DNA from: a candidate division TA06 bacterium B3_TA06
GTDB taxonomy: Bacteria; Hydrothermota; Tepidihabitantia; B3-TA06
Length of the DNA: 39,842 bases
Direction: 5' to 3'
Assembly (NCBI GenBank): GCA_005223075.1
Contig: NJBO01000017.1
Span: forward strand, 1 to 39,842
Under the pieces are notes generated by a model. That model saw only the letters and a program-made list of their open reading frames with translations. It had not been told where the DNA came from and did not search any database. Positions 1 through 7,559 of the stretch are shown here, piece after piece. A program made the position numbers and the translations under genes. Positions within the stretch are counted from its first letter, which is position 1, and every line of letters starts with the position of its first letter.

Positions 1-375
1 TGATGGATATACCCGGATGGTCTATCTCTATCCTGCCCGATATCTGCTCAGGCGACCAGTCCTGGGTGAGCTTGGACACCACGTAACCCCTGATCACCTT
101 GCTCTTTAATCGCATCCTGCGGCTTGCCTTTGACCTGCGCTTATCCGCTCGTACCTGAGCACGATGGTCTATGTAAAAGTCGTAGGTAGGCGAGGGGTTG
201 CGCCGCAACTCACGCGAGATGGTAGAGGGACTCCTGCCTAAAACACGGCCCATCTCTCGTATAGATCGCCCGTCTCTACGCATCGTATCTATACCCTATG
301 AGCGCATAAAGCGCTCAAGGGGCACGCTGTCACCTCACGCTCCTTCAGTCCAAGATGTTGGTATCTTGAGTGCAT
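1..375 (-). pseudogene. IS30-family transposase N-terminus, frameshifted and cut by contig end
   Basis: Read on the minus strand from the ATG at 373-375, the first 15 codons end in HLGLKEREV. After a 38-bp interruption (293-330) the frame resumes as IDTMRRDGRSIREMGRVLGR and then SPSTISRELRRN. Without the interruption this is the typical IS30 N-terminal helix-turn-helix. The insert adds 38 nt, which shifts the frame and brings a TAG stop just past it, so this copy does not encode a full transposase from the first ATG. The DDE catalytic domain would lie beyond the contig. An internal ATG at about 283 could give a shortened protein lacking part of the DNA-binding domain. Confidence 0.75.
293..330 (+). 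repeat. 38-bp element inserted in IS30 transposase (left)
   Basis: It begins ACCCTATGAGCG and ends GGGGCACGCTGT. It contains the hairpin TGAGCGC-ATAAA-GCGCTCA. Its borders are fixed by the transposase reading frame on either side. A diverged copy with the same two ends is at 21388-21425, and the right IS copy has it at 39513-39550. Confidence 0.8.
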
Positions 376-467
376 ACGTCCTCAGAATAACGAAATCCCT
401 CTCGCTTTCCAAGGTGTTGCACTTCATTATTGAACCCACGTCCTACAAAATCAGAATCAATGATTTT

Positions 468-518
468 GGAGTGCAACAACCATGTTGTTGTACCGCAACG
501 AGACGCTCGTCGCACTCC
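468..518. repeat. Three-way-junction palindrome
   Basis: GGAGTGC at 468-474 pairs with GCACTCC at 512-518. Between them are two further hairpins, AACAAC-cat-GTTGTT and ACGAG-acg-CTCGT. The shape matches a second palindrome at 21587-21633, which also has an AGTGC/GCACT closing stem, an inner hairpin of CGAG/CTCG type and a central GCGG. The rest of 441-583 shows a weak relative of the TGCGATCCTTT...AAGGAG palindrome at about 523-556 and no gene I can support. Confidence 0.6.
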
Positions 519-583
519 ATATATGCTCCCTTTCTCCTTCACAGAAAGGATCGCAGATCGAAATATTCGTCGACAGATTTCAA

Positions 584-611
584 TTGAAAACACCCCGGAT
601 CAAGGTATAAT
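584..611 (+). promoter_or_regulatory. Promoter, leaderless type
   Basis: TTGAAA at 584-589, a 16-bp spacer and a consensus TATAAT at 606-611. The ATG of the next gene is at 617, five bases after the -10 box. Transcription would begin at or within one base of the start codon, and no Shine-Dalgarno sequence is present. Confidence 0.75.
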
Positions 612-616
612 TCGCA

Positions 617-1447
617 ATGGTTGACCTGCATGTTCACACCTCCTTCTCCCCTGATTCCAATATTGCCCCTGAACGCGCCTGCCGTGCGGCTGTGGCAAGG
701 GATCTAAAGATCGCGGGCTTTGCCGACCACGTTGAGTTCCTGCCCGCAGACGAGGCGTACGTGGATCTAATCGACAGCACCAAAATCCTTACCGAGATTG
801 AGCGCCTGCGCGAACGCTACCGCGGAAAGCTTGAGATACTCTACGGCGCTGAGATTGGGTTCATCCCCGGAAAAGAGAGCCAGATTAAGGATTTTCTGGA
901 TTCGCAACCTCTCGACTACGCGATCGGATCGGTGCACTACGTGGATGGGATACTTGTCTCCAGATGGGTGCGCGAGCGTGAGCTGGCAGGAAAATCCTTC
1001 ATGCCCTACTTCGAGGCCGTGCTTGCTGCTGCCGAAAGCGGGCTGTTCGAGATTCTGGGCCACCTGGACTACGTGCGCAAGTATCTTTTCGCCCCGCAAG
1101 CATACAGGGGGGATGATTATGAGGAGATAGTGGAACGGATTCTTGAGGCCGCCGCCCGGTCCGGATTGGTCCTTGAGCTGAACACCGCTGGCTGGCGGCA
1201 CGCAACCGAGGAGCCTTATCCGGGCGAGCGTATACTTAAACGATTTGCAGAGCTGGGTGGGTGTGTTACGGGTACTACGGGTGTTACGGGTGTTGCGGGT
1301 GTTACGGGTGTTACGGTGGGGTCTGACGCACACAAGGACTATGAGGTGGGTTACGGCAACGGGAAGGCGCGAGAACTCCTGCGCGGTGCGGGATTCGGTT
1401 CGGTGGAGGTCTTCAGAGAGCGCCAGCGTTCCTCGATCCCTTTATGA
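617..1447 (+). CDS. PHP-domain histidinol-phosphatase-like phosphoesterase
   Basis: A 276-residue PHP-family metal-dependent phosphoesterase of the HisK (histidinol-phosphate phosphatase) type, a cytoplasmic enzyme class. The family's metal motifs appear in order: HVHTSFSPDS at the N-terminus, FADHVEF near residue 37, GAEIGF near 78, GSVHYVDG near 103, ILGHLDYVRKY near 146 and TVGSDAHKDY near 233. Histidinol-phosphatase is the best guess from this order, but no other his genes are nearby, so the substrate is uncertain. Residues about 216-233, just before the GSDAH metal motif, are a Gly-Val-Thr tract encoded by six 9-bp units, which looks like a minisatellite insertion in a loop. The start follows from the leaderless promoter. 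The 3' end touches a decayed methyltransferase. Confidence 0.85.
   Translation: MVDLHVHTSFSPDSNIAPERACRAAVARDLKIAGFADHVEFLPADEAYVDLIDSTKILTEIERLRERYRGKLEILYGAEIGFIPGKESQIKDFLDSQPLDYAIGSVHYVDGILVSRWVRERELAGKSFMPYFEAVLAAAESGLFEILGHLDYVRKYLFAPQAYRGDDYEEIVERILEAAARSGLVLELNTAGWRHATEEPYPGERILKRFAELGGCVTGTTGVTGVAGVTGVTVGSDAHKDYEVGYGNGKARELLRGAGFGSVEVFRERQRSSIPL
1263..1316 (+). repeat. In-frame minisatellite, 6 x 9 bp (GTGTTACGG)
   Basis: Six tandem copies of GTGTTACGG, two with one substitution (GTACTACGG and GTGTTGCGG), encode a repeating Thr-Gly-Val. The same 9-mer is found in tandem in tilS (29460-29483) and twice near 17332-17353. Confidence 0.85.
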
Positions 1448-1713
1448 CCTGGCCCGCATCTATGATCTGGCAGCCCCTTTCTGGGGTTTCTTCCTGGCGC
1501 TTGCACTGTTTGGTCTGGGAAAGGATCCTTGAGATCGGCTGCGGCACAGTGTATCTGCGTGATCAGATAGCTTTACCTGAAAGGTCAGTGATCGGTCTGG
1601 GCATCTCCAAATGGATGCTGCGCGAAGTTCGTAAAAGACTCGTTCGGAAAAACAAGAGAGCATCTCTTGTTCTCGCAGACTATTATCACCTCACAATTAG
1701 GTTGACTGCCTGA
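1437..1713 (+). pseudogene. Remnant of SAM-dependent methyltransferase (UbiE-like)
   Basis: In one frame the sequence reads LYDLARIYDLAAPFWGFF and ends at a stop near 1532. In the next frame, from about 1522, it continues as RILEIGCGTVYLRDQIALPE and then SKWMLREVRKRL and LVLADYYHL. Joined, these form the N-terminal half of a class I SAM methyltransferase: glycine-rich motif I, acidic motif II region and a motif resembling LADxxxLP. The gene is broken by a frameshift near 1525 and cut off at 1713, where the next gene's promoter begins. I read it as a decaying gene, with an assembly indel as the alternative for the frameshift only. Confidence 0.7.
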
Positions 1714-1729
1714 AAGCTCAGACTATACT
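1702..1729 (+). promoter_or_regulatory. Promoter, leaderless type
   Basis: TTGACT at 1702-1707, a 16-bp spacer and TATACT at 1724-1729. The ATG is at 1736, six bases beyond the -10 box, with no Shine-Dalgarno sequence. Confidence 0.75.
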
Positions 1730-1735
1730 TCCCTA

Positions 1736-2371
1736 ATGCGTTCAGTGATGCTTTTTGTCCCTCTGTTGTTACTTCTGAGTTGCGCGTCGCGTTTGACGAT
1801 AACCGACCAGGACCTTCCCGTTGTGCCCGCCGATAACCTTGTTCTGAATGACAGCGATACCGTCTTGGTTGGGACAATCACCATGCTCTCAGATAAGCTC
1901 GAGGCGTTTGACGTGGTTCGGATCAGGGGCGATACCGCCTTCCGCGTCGGGCGGGTGCTTTTTGATAAAAGCATCCAGCCTTACTATGGAGGCATAATAA
2001 GGGCGCGCCTGAGGCCTGTTGAGAAAGATGTCTACGGCTACATCACAAAGGCCGAACTCCTTGAGTGGTCAGAGGAACCGCTGGCACGTGAGGCAACCCG
2101 CGAAGCTGTCGAAGTTATACTGGATAAACAACGTGAACGGTTGAACCGTATTCTTAGAGAGAAGGGGTTTGAAGCATGGGAATCGGACGGTCTCCTTCAG
2201 CTTGTGGGCTACGACCCGGAGGCAGAGATAGCAATCTACAGTATGGCGGCGAGGGCGGTTGAGGAAGGAAACATTCAAAGACAGCCGATTTTAGTCGTGT
2301 GGGCCAGCCCACAAGGGGCGATCCTAAAGGTCAACCTTACGATCCTGAATCGGATACTTGAAAGGAGATGA
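1736..2371 (+). CDS. Predicted lipoprotein of unknown function
   Basis: A 211-residue protein that I do not recognise. It begins with a short basic segment and a leucine-rich stretch ending in LLLLLSCAS. This is a lipoprotein signal with the lipobox Leu-Ser-Cys, so the mature protein should be acylated on Cys16 and exported to the periplasm or outer membrane. The rest is soluble, mixed alpha/beta in appearance, with a charged helix around residues 115-145. The start is set by the leaderless promoter. The M14 peptidase gene begins immediately after the stop (start 2373), so the two are very likely co-transcribed and may act together on exported peptides. That link is inference. Confidence 0.8.
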   Translation: MRSVMLFVPLLLLLSCASRLTITDQDLPVVPADNLVLNDSDTVLVGTITMLSDKLEAFDVVRIRGDTAFRVGRVLFDKSIQPYYGGIIRARLRPVEKDVYGYITKAELLEWSEEPLAREATREAVEVILDKQRERLNRILREKGFEAWESDGLLQLVGYDPEAEIAIYSMAARAVEEGNIQRQPILVVWASPQGAILKVNLTILNRILERR

Positions 2372-2372
2372 C

Positions 2373-4625
2373 GTGAAGAAGCTATTTTTATTAGTTCTTT
2401 TCGCCACAGCCGCCTTCGGCACGACGTGGTATGAGGTAGGGGTTCCTCTCGAAGGGAAGTCATTACCCGCCGTACTCTCAGGATTTGATATCGTTGGCGG
2501 CAAAGCCGGCTACTGGGCAGAGATCGTGTGCACACAGGAAGGACTCAAGCTCCTGGATCAGGCAGGCGTTGACTACCGGATCATCATAGAGGATCTCGAG
2601 GCCTACTATGCCGCACAGATGATTGGTCCCACAAACTTCGGCGACTACTATACATACGATGAGACCAACGCTATCCTTGATTCACTTCACGAGGAATACC
2701 CTCAGATTATTTCGGAACGGGTGATTATGCCAAACGACAGCCTGGGTGACACGACCTGGGACGGAAACTACGTCTGGGCGGTAAAGATATCGGATAACGT
2801 CGGTACGGAAGAGAACGAACCCGAGGTTTTATATACAGGGATACATCATGCGCGAGAGCCGATCAGTGTCAACATCTGCGTTGAATGGGCAAGATGGCTC
2901 TGTGAGAATTACGGCTCCGATCCCCTTGCCACCTATCTCGTGGACAACCGCCAGATATGGATCATCTCCATAATCAACCCTGACGGCTACCTTTACAATG
3001 AAGAGATACGTCCTGGCGGCGGGGGCATGCACCGCAAGAACCGCCGGCCTACGGGCGCAGAACCGCAAGGGGTAGACATCAACCGCAACTACCCCTACAT
3101 GTGGGGTTACGATAACCAGGGCTCCTCACCCGATCCTGGGGAGGAGACCTATCGGGGTCCTGAGCCGGGCTCCGAGCCCGAGACCCAGTCGGTGATGAAC
3201 CTGTGCAAGGAGCATGAATTTGTAACCGCACTCAACTTCCACAGCCACTTCAACTTCTTCATCTGTCCGTGGGGATATAAAGACGAAAACTGTGAGGACT
3301 CCGCAGCATACTTCGCCTGGGGAGAGATAGCCACCCGTGCCTGTCACTACGCGGTATTCCCGGGCTACCAGTTCTACAACACCAATGGAGGTTCAGATGA
3401 CTGGATGTATGGCGAGACAGAGGAGAAGAATCGAATATTTGCGGCGACCCCCGAGGTAGGAACCGACTTCTGGCAGGACTGGAGGATTCCTGAACAGATT
3501 GAAGATACAAGACCCCTGATGATTGCCACTGCCAAAGCAGCGGCTGTCTACCCTGAACTTGAAGGTATCTGCTGGTCAGATGGCGGTGATGGTGAGATCT
3601 CTCCCGGAGAAACCGTTGATCTTATCGCGCGGGTGCATAACATGAGCGTGAAGGATGAATCCGGTCAGATAGGTCTTGAACTCGGCGGATCCGATCCGAG
3701 GGCCGAGCTCGTTAAACCCACGGCGTCCATCTCATCACTGGCACCCCAGAGCACCGGAACAAACGAAGCCGATCCTTTGAGGGTAAAGGTCTCCGCCTCC
3801 GCACCGCCCGACTCGGCAATCCCGCTTACGCTTACCGTACGAGCGGCAGGCGAGGAGTTTATCCATCAAATCACGCTTCCGGTGGGTGAACGCCAAACCC
3901 TGCTCGCCGAGGACTTTGACGACCAGAACTATGAAGGCTGGTACTCCAACTGGGGATTGACCGACGAGAACTCGCACTCGCCTGATTACTCCATTACCGA
4001 CTCCCCGGATGGCCCATACGACGACGAGAGCTTATACTATCTTCAGAGTCCTGCACTCGATCTCTCAGACAAGGTGATCGCGGAACTCAGCTTCTGGCAT
4101 CTTTTCTCCATCGAGAAGGGCTGGGACTGGGGAGCAGTTGAAGCAAAGAGCAGCCAGACCGGTGGATGGGTAACCCTCAGGCGCTTCTCAGGCTTCCAGG
4201 ATGAGTGGCGCGAGGAACGCTTTGATCTCTCAGGGTTCTGCGGCACCTCCGACTTCCGCATACGATTCACGCTGACCACCGATTGGGCCATGCATCTTGA
4301 CGGGTGGTATATAGACGATATCGAGCTTACCGCGTTCAAAGGTATACCCAGCGGATTGCACGAACTTGCAGACATAAGGCCGATAATCGAGCCGATACAG
4401 ACCATAACCACTGGAAACCTGAGCTTTGCCGGTCCTGCAGGCACTCAGGTGGACGTCGTAGTATTCGACGCGTCCGGACGCCTGCTTGCCAGGACAGAAG
4501 GAACCACCCCATTCAGCTGGCAGATGCAGGATAAAAGTGGCAGTACTCTACCCGCCGGGGTATACTTTGTAAGAACCATCTCGGATACAAGAGAGACTAA
4601 CCGCAAGGTCGTGGTGATCGATTAA
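2373..4625 (+). CDS. Secreted M14-family zinc carboxypeptidase with C-terminal sorting-type domain
   Basis: A 750-residue exported metallopeptidase. The start is the GTG at 2373 preceded by AAAGGAGATGAC, giving a clean signal peptide (MKKLFLLVLFATAAFG). The M14 domain covers about residues 80-385: zinc ligands in GIHHAREP (HxxE near 159-162) and in the FHSH segment, an Arg/Asn substrate-binding segment (VDINRNYPYMW) and a likely catalytic Glu in TPEVGTDFW. Next come a beta-rich domain, and a MAM/jelly-roll-like region (about 510-660) containing WGLTDENSHSPDYS and DGWYIDDIEL. The last 80 residues (VVVFDASGRLLART, LPAGVYFVRT) match the pattern of a type IX secretion sorting domain or FlgD-like Ig domain. 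The cargo route is inferred. It overlaps neither neighbour and follows the lipoprotein gene by one base. Confidence 0.9.
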   Translation: MKKLFLLVLFATAAFGTTWYEVGVPLEGKSLPAVLSGFDIVGGKAGYWAEIVCTQEGLKLLDQAGVDYRIIIEDLEAYYAAQMIGPTNFGDYYTYDETNAILDSLHEEYPQIISERVIMPNDSLGDTTWDGNYVWAVKISDNVGTEENEPEVLYTGIHHAREPISVNICVEWARWLCENYGSDPLATYLVDNRQIWIISIINPDGYLYNEEIRPGGGGMHRKNRRPTGAEPQGVDINRNYPYMWGYDNQGSSPDPGEETYRGPEPGSEPETQSVMNLCKEHEFVTALNFHSHFNFFICPWGYKDENCEDSAAYFAWGEIATRACHYAVFPGYQFYNTNGGSDDWMYGETEEKNRIFAATPEVGTDFWQDWRIPEQIEDTRPLMIATAKAAAVYPELEGICWSDGGDGEISPGETVDLIARVHNMSVKDESGQIGLELGGSDPRAELVKPTASISSLAPQSTGTNEADPLRVKVSASAPPDSAIPLTLTVRAAGEEFIHQITLPVGERQTLLAEDFDDQNYEGWYSNWGLTDENSHSPDYSITDSPDGPYDDESLYYLQSPALDLSDKVIAELSFWHLFSIEKGWDWGAVEAKSSQTGGWVTLRRFSGFQDEWREERFDLSGFCGTSDFRIRFTLTTDWAMHLDGWYIDDIELTAFKGIPSGLHELADIRPIIEPIQTITTGNLSFAGPAGTQVDVVVFDASGRLLARTEGTTPFSWQMQDKSGSTLPAGVYFVRTISDTRETNRKVVVID

Positions 4626-4667
4626 AAAGACTTCTTGTGGAACACAACTGACCCGCCAGGAGGTATT

Positions 4668-5615
4668 GTGAAGAAGGACCTCGTTTCAATCGTTGATCTA
4701 AATGGTGAGGAGATCAGGGAACTATTCAAGATATCTGCCGAGATAAAGGGTTTAGAGCTTGATCTTGCCAAAGGCAAGACCCTGGTGCTCGTGTTCGAGA
4801 AGCCTTCCTTGAGAACACGGGTCACCTTCTCTGTGGCATTCTTCCAGCTGGGCGGGAACGTAATCTACCTTGCACCTGCTGATATAGGCTTAGGCAAACG
4901 CGAGTCTGTCCCTGATGTGGCTCGCAACCTGGCACGCTGGGTTGACGCGATCGCCGCCCGAACCTTTGCGCATAAAACCGTCCAGGATCTGGCGGAGTAT
5001 GCGGATATTCCGGTGATCAATGCGCTCTCAGACGCCGAGCACCCATGCCAGGCGCTTGCAGACTTTCTTACTATCTATGAGCATCTAGGTTCGGGGTCCA
5101 CGCGAGGAAGCGAAGCTTTCTCGTGGGGTGATATCAAACTCGCTTACTTCGGCGACGGCAACAACGTGTGCCACTCGCTGATGCTGACCGTGGCCAGGCT
5201 GGGAGCCCATATGGTGATCGGGGGGCCACAGGGCTATGGTCCAAAGGACGAGTTTATTAAGGCGGCAACCGATGAAGCGGCAAAGACAGGTGCTTCTATA
5301 ACCATAACCAACGACGCGCATGAGGCTGCCGCCGACGCCGACGTTATCTACACCGACGTGTGGGCCTCGATGGGACAGGAGCAAGAAGCCGCCGAGCGCA
5401 GGTCTCTGTTTGCACCATTCCAGGTGAACTCCGAACTCTTAAGCCACGCAAAGCCTGACGTTCTGGTCGAACACTGCCTGCCTGCCCACCGCGGAGAGGA
5501 GATCACAGACGAGGTGCTTGACGGGGAGCACTCGGTGGTCCTTGATGAGGCCGAGAACAGGCTTCACATCCAGAAGGCGATACTTTATAGATTGCTCCTT
5601 TTAACCGGAGATTAA
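4668..5615 (+). CDS. argF: Ornithine carbamoyltransferase
   Basis: Converts ornithine and carbamoyl phosphate to citrulline in arginine synthesis, in the cytoplasm as a trimer. The carbamoyl-phosphate site is KPSLRTRVTF (near residue 45), then the HPCQ motif near 125, a DVWASMGQE segment and the ornithine-binding HCLPAHRGEE near 268. The length, 315 residues, is normal. The start is GTG at 4668 behind AGGAGGT; the longer reading from TTG 4635 has no ribosome site. Residues about 142-155 (SGSTRGSEAFSWGD) replace the short loop that usually precedes the LAYxGDGNN strand. They are encoded by a complete copy of the window's palindromic repeat, so the protein seems to carry a repeat-derived insert. 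A strong terminator follows. Confidence 0.95.
   Translation: MKKDLVSIVDLNGEEIRELFKISAEIKGLELDLAKGKTLVLVFEKPSLRTRVTFSVAFFQLGGNVIYLAPADIGLGKRESVPDVARNLARWVDAIAARTFAHKTVQDLAEYADIPVINALSDAEHPCQALADFLTIYEHLGSGSTRGSEAFSWGDIKLAYFGDGNNVCHSLMLTVARLGAHMVIGGPQGYGPKDEFIKAATDEAAKTGASITITNDAHEAAADADVIYTDVWASMGQEQEAAERRSLFAPFQVNSELLSHAKPDVLVEHCLPAHRGEEITDEVLDGEHSVVLDEAENRLHIQKAILYRLLLLTGD
5093..5131 (+). repeat. Palindromic GGGGTCC repeat inside argF
   Basis: GGGGTCCACGCGAG...CTCGTGGGGTGA with the core GGAAGCGAAGCTTTC. It aligns end to end with the intergenic copies at 7477, 12255, 12300 and 18246, and it is read in frame. Confidence 0.8.
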
Positions 5616-5635
5616 AAGATCGCAGCTCTAGAATA

Positions 5636-5670
5636 GGAAGGCCAGCCGGATGCTGGCCTTTCCATTTTTT
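5636..5670 (+). terminator. Rho-independent terminator after argF
   Basis: GGAAGGCCAGC, a five-base loop, then GCTGGCCTTTCC followed by six T. It lies 20 bp beyond the argF stop. Confidence 0.9.
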
Positions 5671-5673
5671 ATT

Positions 5674-5710
5674 CTGCGACCTTTTTCGCGTAGCGAAAAA
5701 GGAGCATAAT
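5674..5710. repeat. CTGCGACC-TTTTTCGC palindrome
   Basis: CCTTTTTCGC-gta-GCGAAAAAGG followed by AGCATAAT. Related copies are at 18070-18110 and 18202-18245, which also start near CTGC and end in GGAGCAT. Confidence 0.7.
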
Positions 5711-5715
5711 CTCTA

Positions 5716-5743
5716 TTGACAAGGAGAGAAGGCTGGATATAGT
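5716..5743 (+). promoter_or_regulatory. Promoter, leaderless type
   Basis: TTGACA at 5716-5721, a 16-bp spacer and TATAGT at 5738-5743. The GTG start of the antiporter is five bases further on, at 5749. Confidence 0.75.
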
Positions 5744-5748
5744 GCACC

Positions 5749-7476
5749 GTGAGCTTCCTTAGTGAACATAACATCCTCATCTTCCTCTTACAAATAGTCC
5801 TTCTGTTGTTTGCAGCAAGGGCCGCGGGGGAGCTCTTTCGCAAGCTGAAACAGCCTGCTCTGGTGGGTGAGATGCTTGTAGGGATCATCTTCGGCCCGAC
5901 GATTCTTAGCAGGCTTCTGCCCGGGGTCCAAACCTTCTTATTCCCTGCCGATCCTATTCAGCACTCGATGCTTCAGACCGTCTCCTGGCTGGGGGTGCTC
6001 TTTCTTTTGCTCGTAACCGGCTTCGAGGTAGAGATCTCGGCGATCTGGAAACAGCGGCGCTCCTCGTTGACCATAGGATTCGTAGGGGTCTTGCTTCCCA
6101 TGCTTATGGGGATAGGCCTGGCATTCCTGTTGCCGGAACGCTACATGGTAGACCCTGACCGCAAGCTGGTGTTCGTACTGTTTATGGGCACCGCTATGGC
6201 CATCTCCGCCATACCAATCATAGCCAAGGTGCTGCACGATCTGGACATCCTGAAAAGCGACATAGGGCTTACCATAATCTCAGCCTTCACGGTGAACGAC
6301 ATCCTGGGGTGGGTGGCGTTTACCATGGTGCTCGGTCTTGCCACCCAGCAGCGCATCAATTGGTTATCCATGCTGAGGGTCTTCGGGGGCACGGCGGTGT
6401 TTATAGCGTTCAGTCTGACCTGGGGACGTAAGCTGGTGAATCGGGCTGTGAAGTGGATCAACACGAGCTGGCTGCCTAAACCCGGGAGCGTTCTGACCTT
6501 CGTCGTTCTCCTTGGGGGGCTGTGCGGAGCTTTGACCCAGCTTATCGGCATCCATGCCGCCTTCGGGTTCCTGGTTGCCGGGGTGATGGCAGGCGGTGCA
6601 CCTGCCATTTCGGAGCGCAATCGAGAGACGATCTCCCAGATGGTGTATGCGGTGTTCGTCCCGCTTTTCTTCGTAAGCATCGGACTCAGGGTTGACTTTT
6701 TGGCCAACTTTGACTGGCTGCTGGTCAGCACTGTAACCGCGGTAGCCATAGGAGGCAAGCTTGTTGGAGCCTGGCTGGGAGCGAGAATGTCTGGCATCCC
6801 ACAGCGCGACTCGTTCGCCATAGGCATAGCGCACACACCGGGCGGTGCTATGGAGATCCTCATCGGTGTGCTGGCGTTGGAGTTCGGACTCATTAATCTG
6901 GTGGTATTTGAGGCGATTGTGGTCGCGGCAGTAGTCTCATCCATCCTGGTCGGGCCACTGCTTAGTCTCTCCCTTCAGCTGCGCCGCGCCTTCAATGCAC
7001 TTAAGTACCTGCTTTCCGACGCTGTCGTCTTCAACCTTGCCGGCGACACCCCACTCAAGGTTATCGCAGAGCTCTGCAGATCAATCTCTACCCACGATGG
7101 GACGCCCGGTGCGGGCGAAGCATGTGCGGCTGTGAGTGCGCGCGAAGAGATAATGGGAACCGGTATGGAAAAAGGGATCGCCATACCACATGCAAGGATG
7201 CAAGGCCTGTCCCAGCCCATCTTCACCTTAGGACGTTCGACCAAAGGGATAGAGTGGAACACCACGGACGGGTTACCGGTTAAGCTTGTATTCCTCATAC
7301 TCACCCCTGACCCGGATAAGGACGACATGCAGGTGAAGATTTTGGCATCCATTGCCAGGGTGCTGGAGGATGAGAAGGTACGAAGTGGAATGCTGGAGGC
7401 TCGCGACAGGGAGGGAATGCTGGCTATCTTCACCTCCGCGCTCAGGCGCGACCGGATGATGAGAGCGAGAAGATAA
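5749..7476 (+). CDS. Kef-type cation/proton antiporter fused to PTS EIIA-like domain
   Basis: A 575-residue inner-membrane protein. Residues 1 to about 410 form a CPA2 (Kef-type) Na+/H+ or K+/H+ antiporter domain with some twelve hydrophobic segments, including FLLLVTGFEVEI and FGFLVAGVMAGG. Residues about 430-575 are a soluble domain of the PTS EIIA type 2 (fructose/nitrogen, PtsN) fold, with the phospho-acceptor motif GIAIPHARM. This suggests that antiport is tuned by a phosphorylation signal, but no EI or HPr gene is in the window. The GTG start agrees with the leaderless promoter and with the hydrophobic N-terminus (SFLSEHNILIFLLQIVLLLF). The gene stands alone after the argF terminator. 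A double palindromic repeat follows its stop codon. Confidence 0.9.
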   Translation: MSFLSEHNILIFLLQIVLLLFAARAAGELFRKLKQPALVGEMLVGIIFGPTILSRLLPGVQTFLFPADPIQHSMLQTVSWLGVLFLLLVTGFEVEISAIWKQRRSSLTIGFVGVLLPMLMGIGLAFLLPERYMVDPDRKLVFVLFMGTAMAISAIPIIAKVLHDLDILKSDIGLTIISAFTVNDILGWVAFTMVLGLATQQRINWLSMLRVFGGTAVFIAFSLTWGRKLVNRAVKWINTSWLPKPGSVLTFVVLLGGLCGALTQLIGIHAAFGFLVAGVMAGGAPAISERNRETISQMVYAVFVPLFFVSIGLRVDFLANFDWLLVSTVTAVAIGGKLVGAWLGARMSGIPQRDSFAIGIAHTPGGAMEILIGVLALEFGLINLVVFEAIVVAAVVSSILVGPLLSLSLQLRRAFNALKYLLSDAVVFNLAGDTPLKVIAELCRSISTHDGTPGAGEACAAVSAREEIMGTGMEKGIAIPHARMQGLSQPIFTLGRSTKGIEWNTTDGLPVKLVFLILTPDPDKDDMQVKILASIARVLEDEKVRSGMLEARDREGMLAIFTSALRRDRMMRARR

Positions 7477-7549
7477 TTACCCCACCCGAAAGCTTCGCTT
7501 CCGGGCGGGGACCCCATAGAGATGCGAAGTATCTGCGTGGGGTGTAAAA
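7477..7549. repeat. Two palindromic GGGGTCCCC repeats, head to head
   Basis: One unit runs leftwards (7477-7515, core GAAAGCTTCGCTTC) and one rightwards (7507-7549, core GATGCGAAGTATC). They share the central GGGGACCCC at 7507-7515. The array begins directly after the antiporter stop codon and fills most of the gap to the nitroreductase gene. Confidence 0.75.
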
Positions 7550-7559
7550 AGGAGGCCCG

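Larger units (their letters stand above)
1..440 (-). mobile_element. 5' fragment of IS30-family element (left copy)
   Basis: These 440 bases are the exact reverse complement of 39403-39842. The identity stops at the same CGTGGGTT sequence on both sides, so that point marks or lies close to the outer end of the insertion sequence. The transposase reads leftwards off the contig (start ATG near 375). Both copies show the 5' end of the element running outwards, so they cannot be two halves of one copy. At least two copies exist in the genome, and the contig most likely broke at this repeat. The IS end sits about 145 bp upstream of the promoter of the PHP phosphatase gene. Confidence 0.85.

Noticed and set aside
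1263-1316. CRISPR or riboswitch in the 9-bp repeats
   Set aside because: Perfect short tandem repeats in a coding frame without spacers are a minisatellite.
767-1333. A 188-codon minus-strand frame containing a TRNTRNTRN repeat
   Set aside because: It is the reverse reading of the minisatellite and the PHP gene.
6141-6944. A 267-codon open frame on the minus strand inside the antiporter gene
   Set aside because: It is the complement of a well-supported membrane protein gene, is low-complexity in character (Ser, Ala, Pro, Thr rich), and has no ribosome site or family resemblance.
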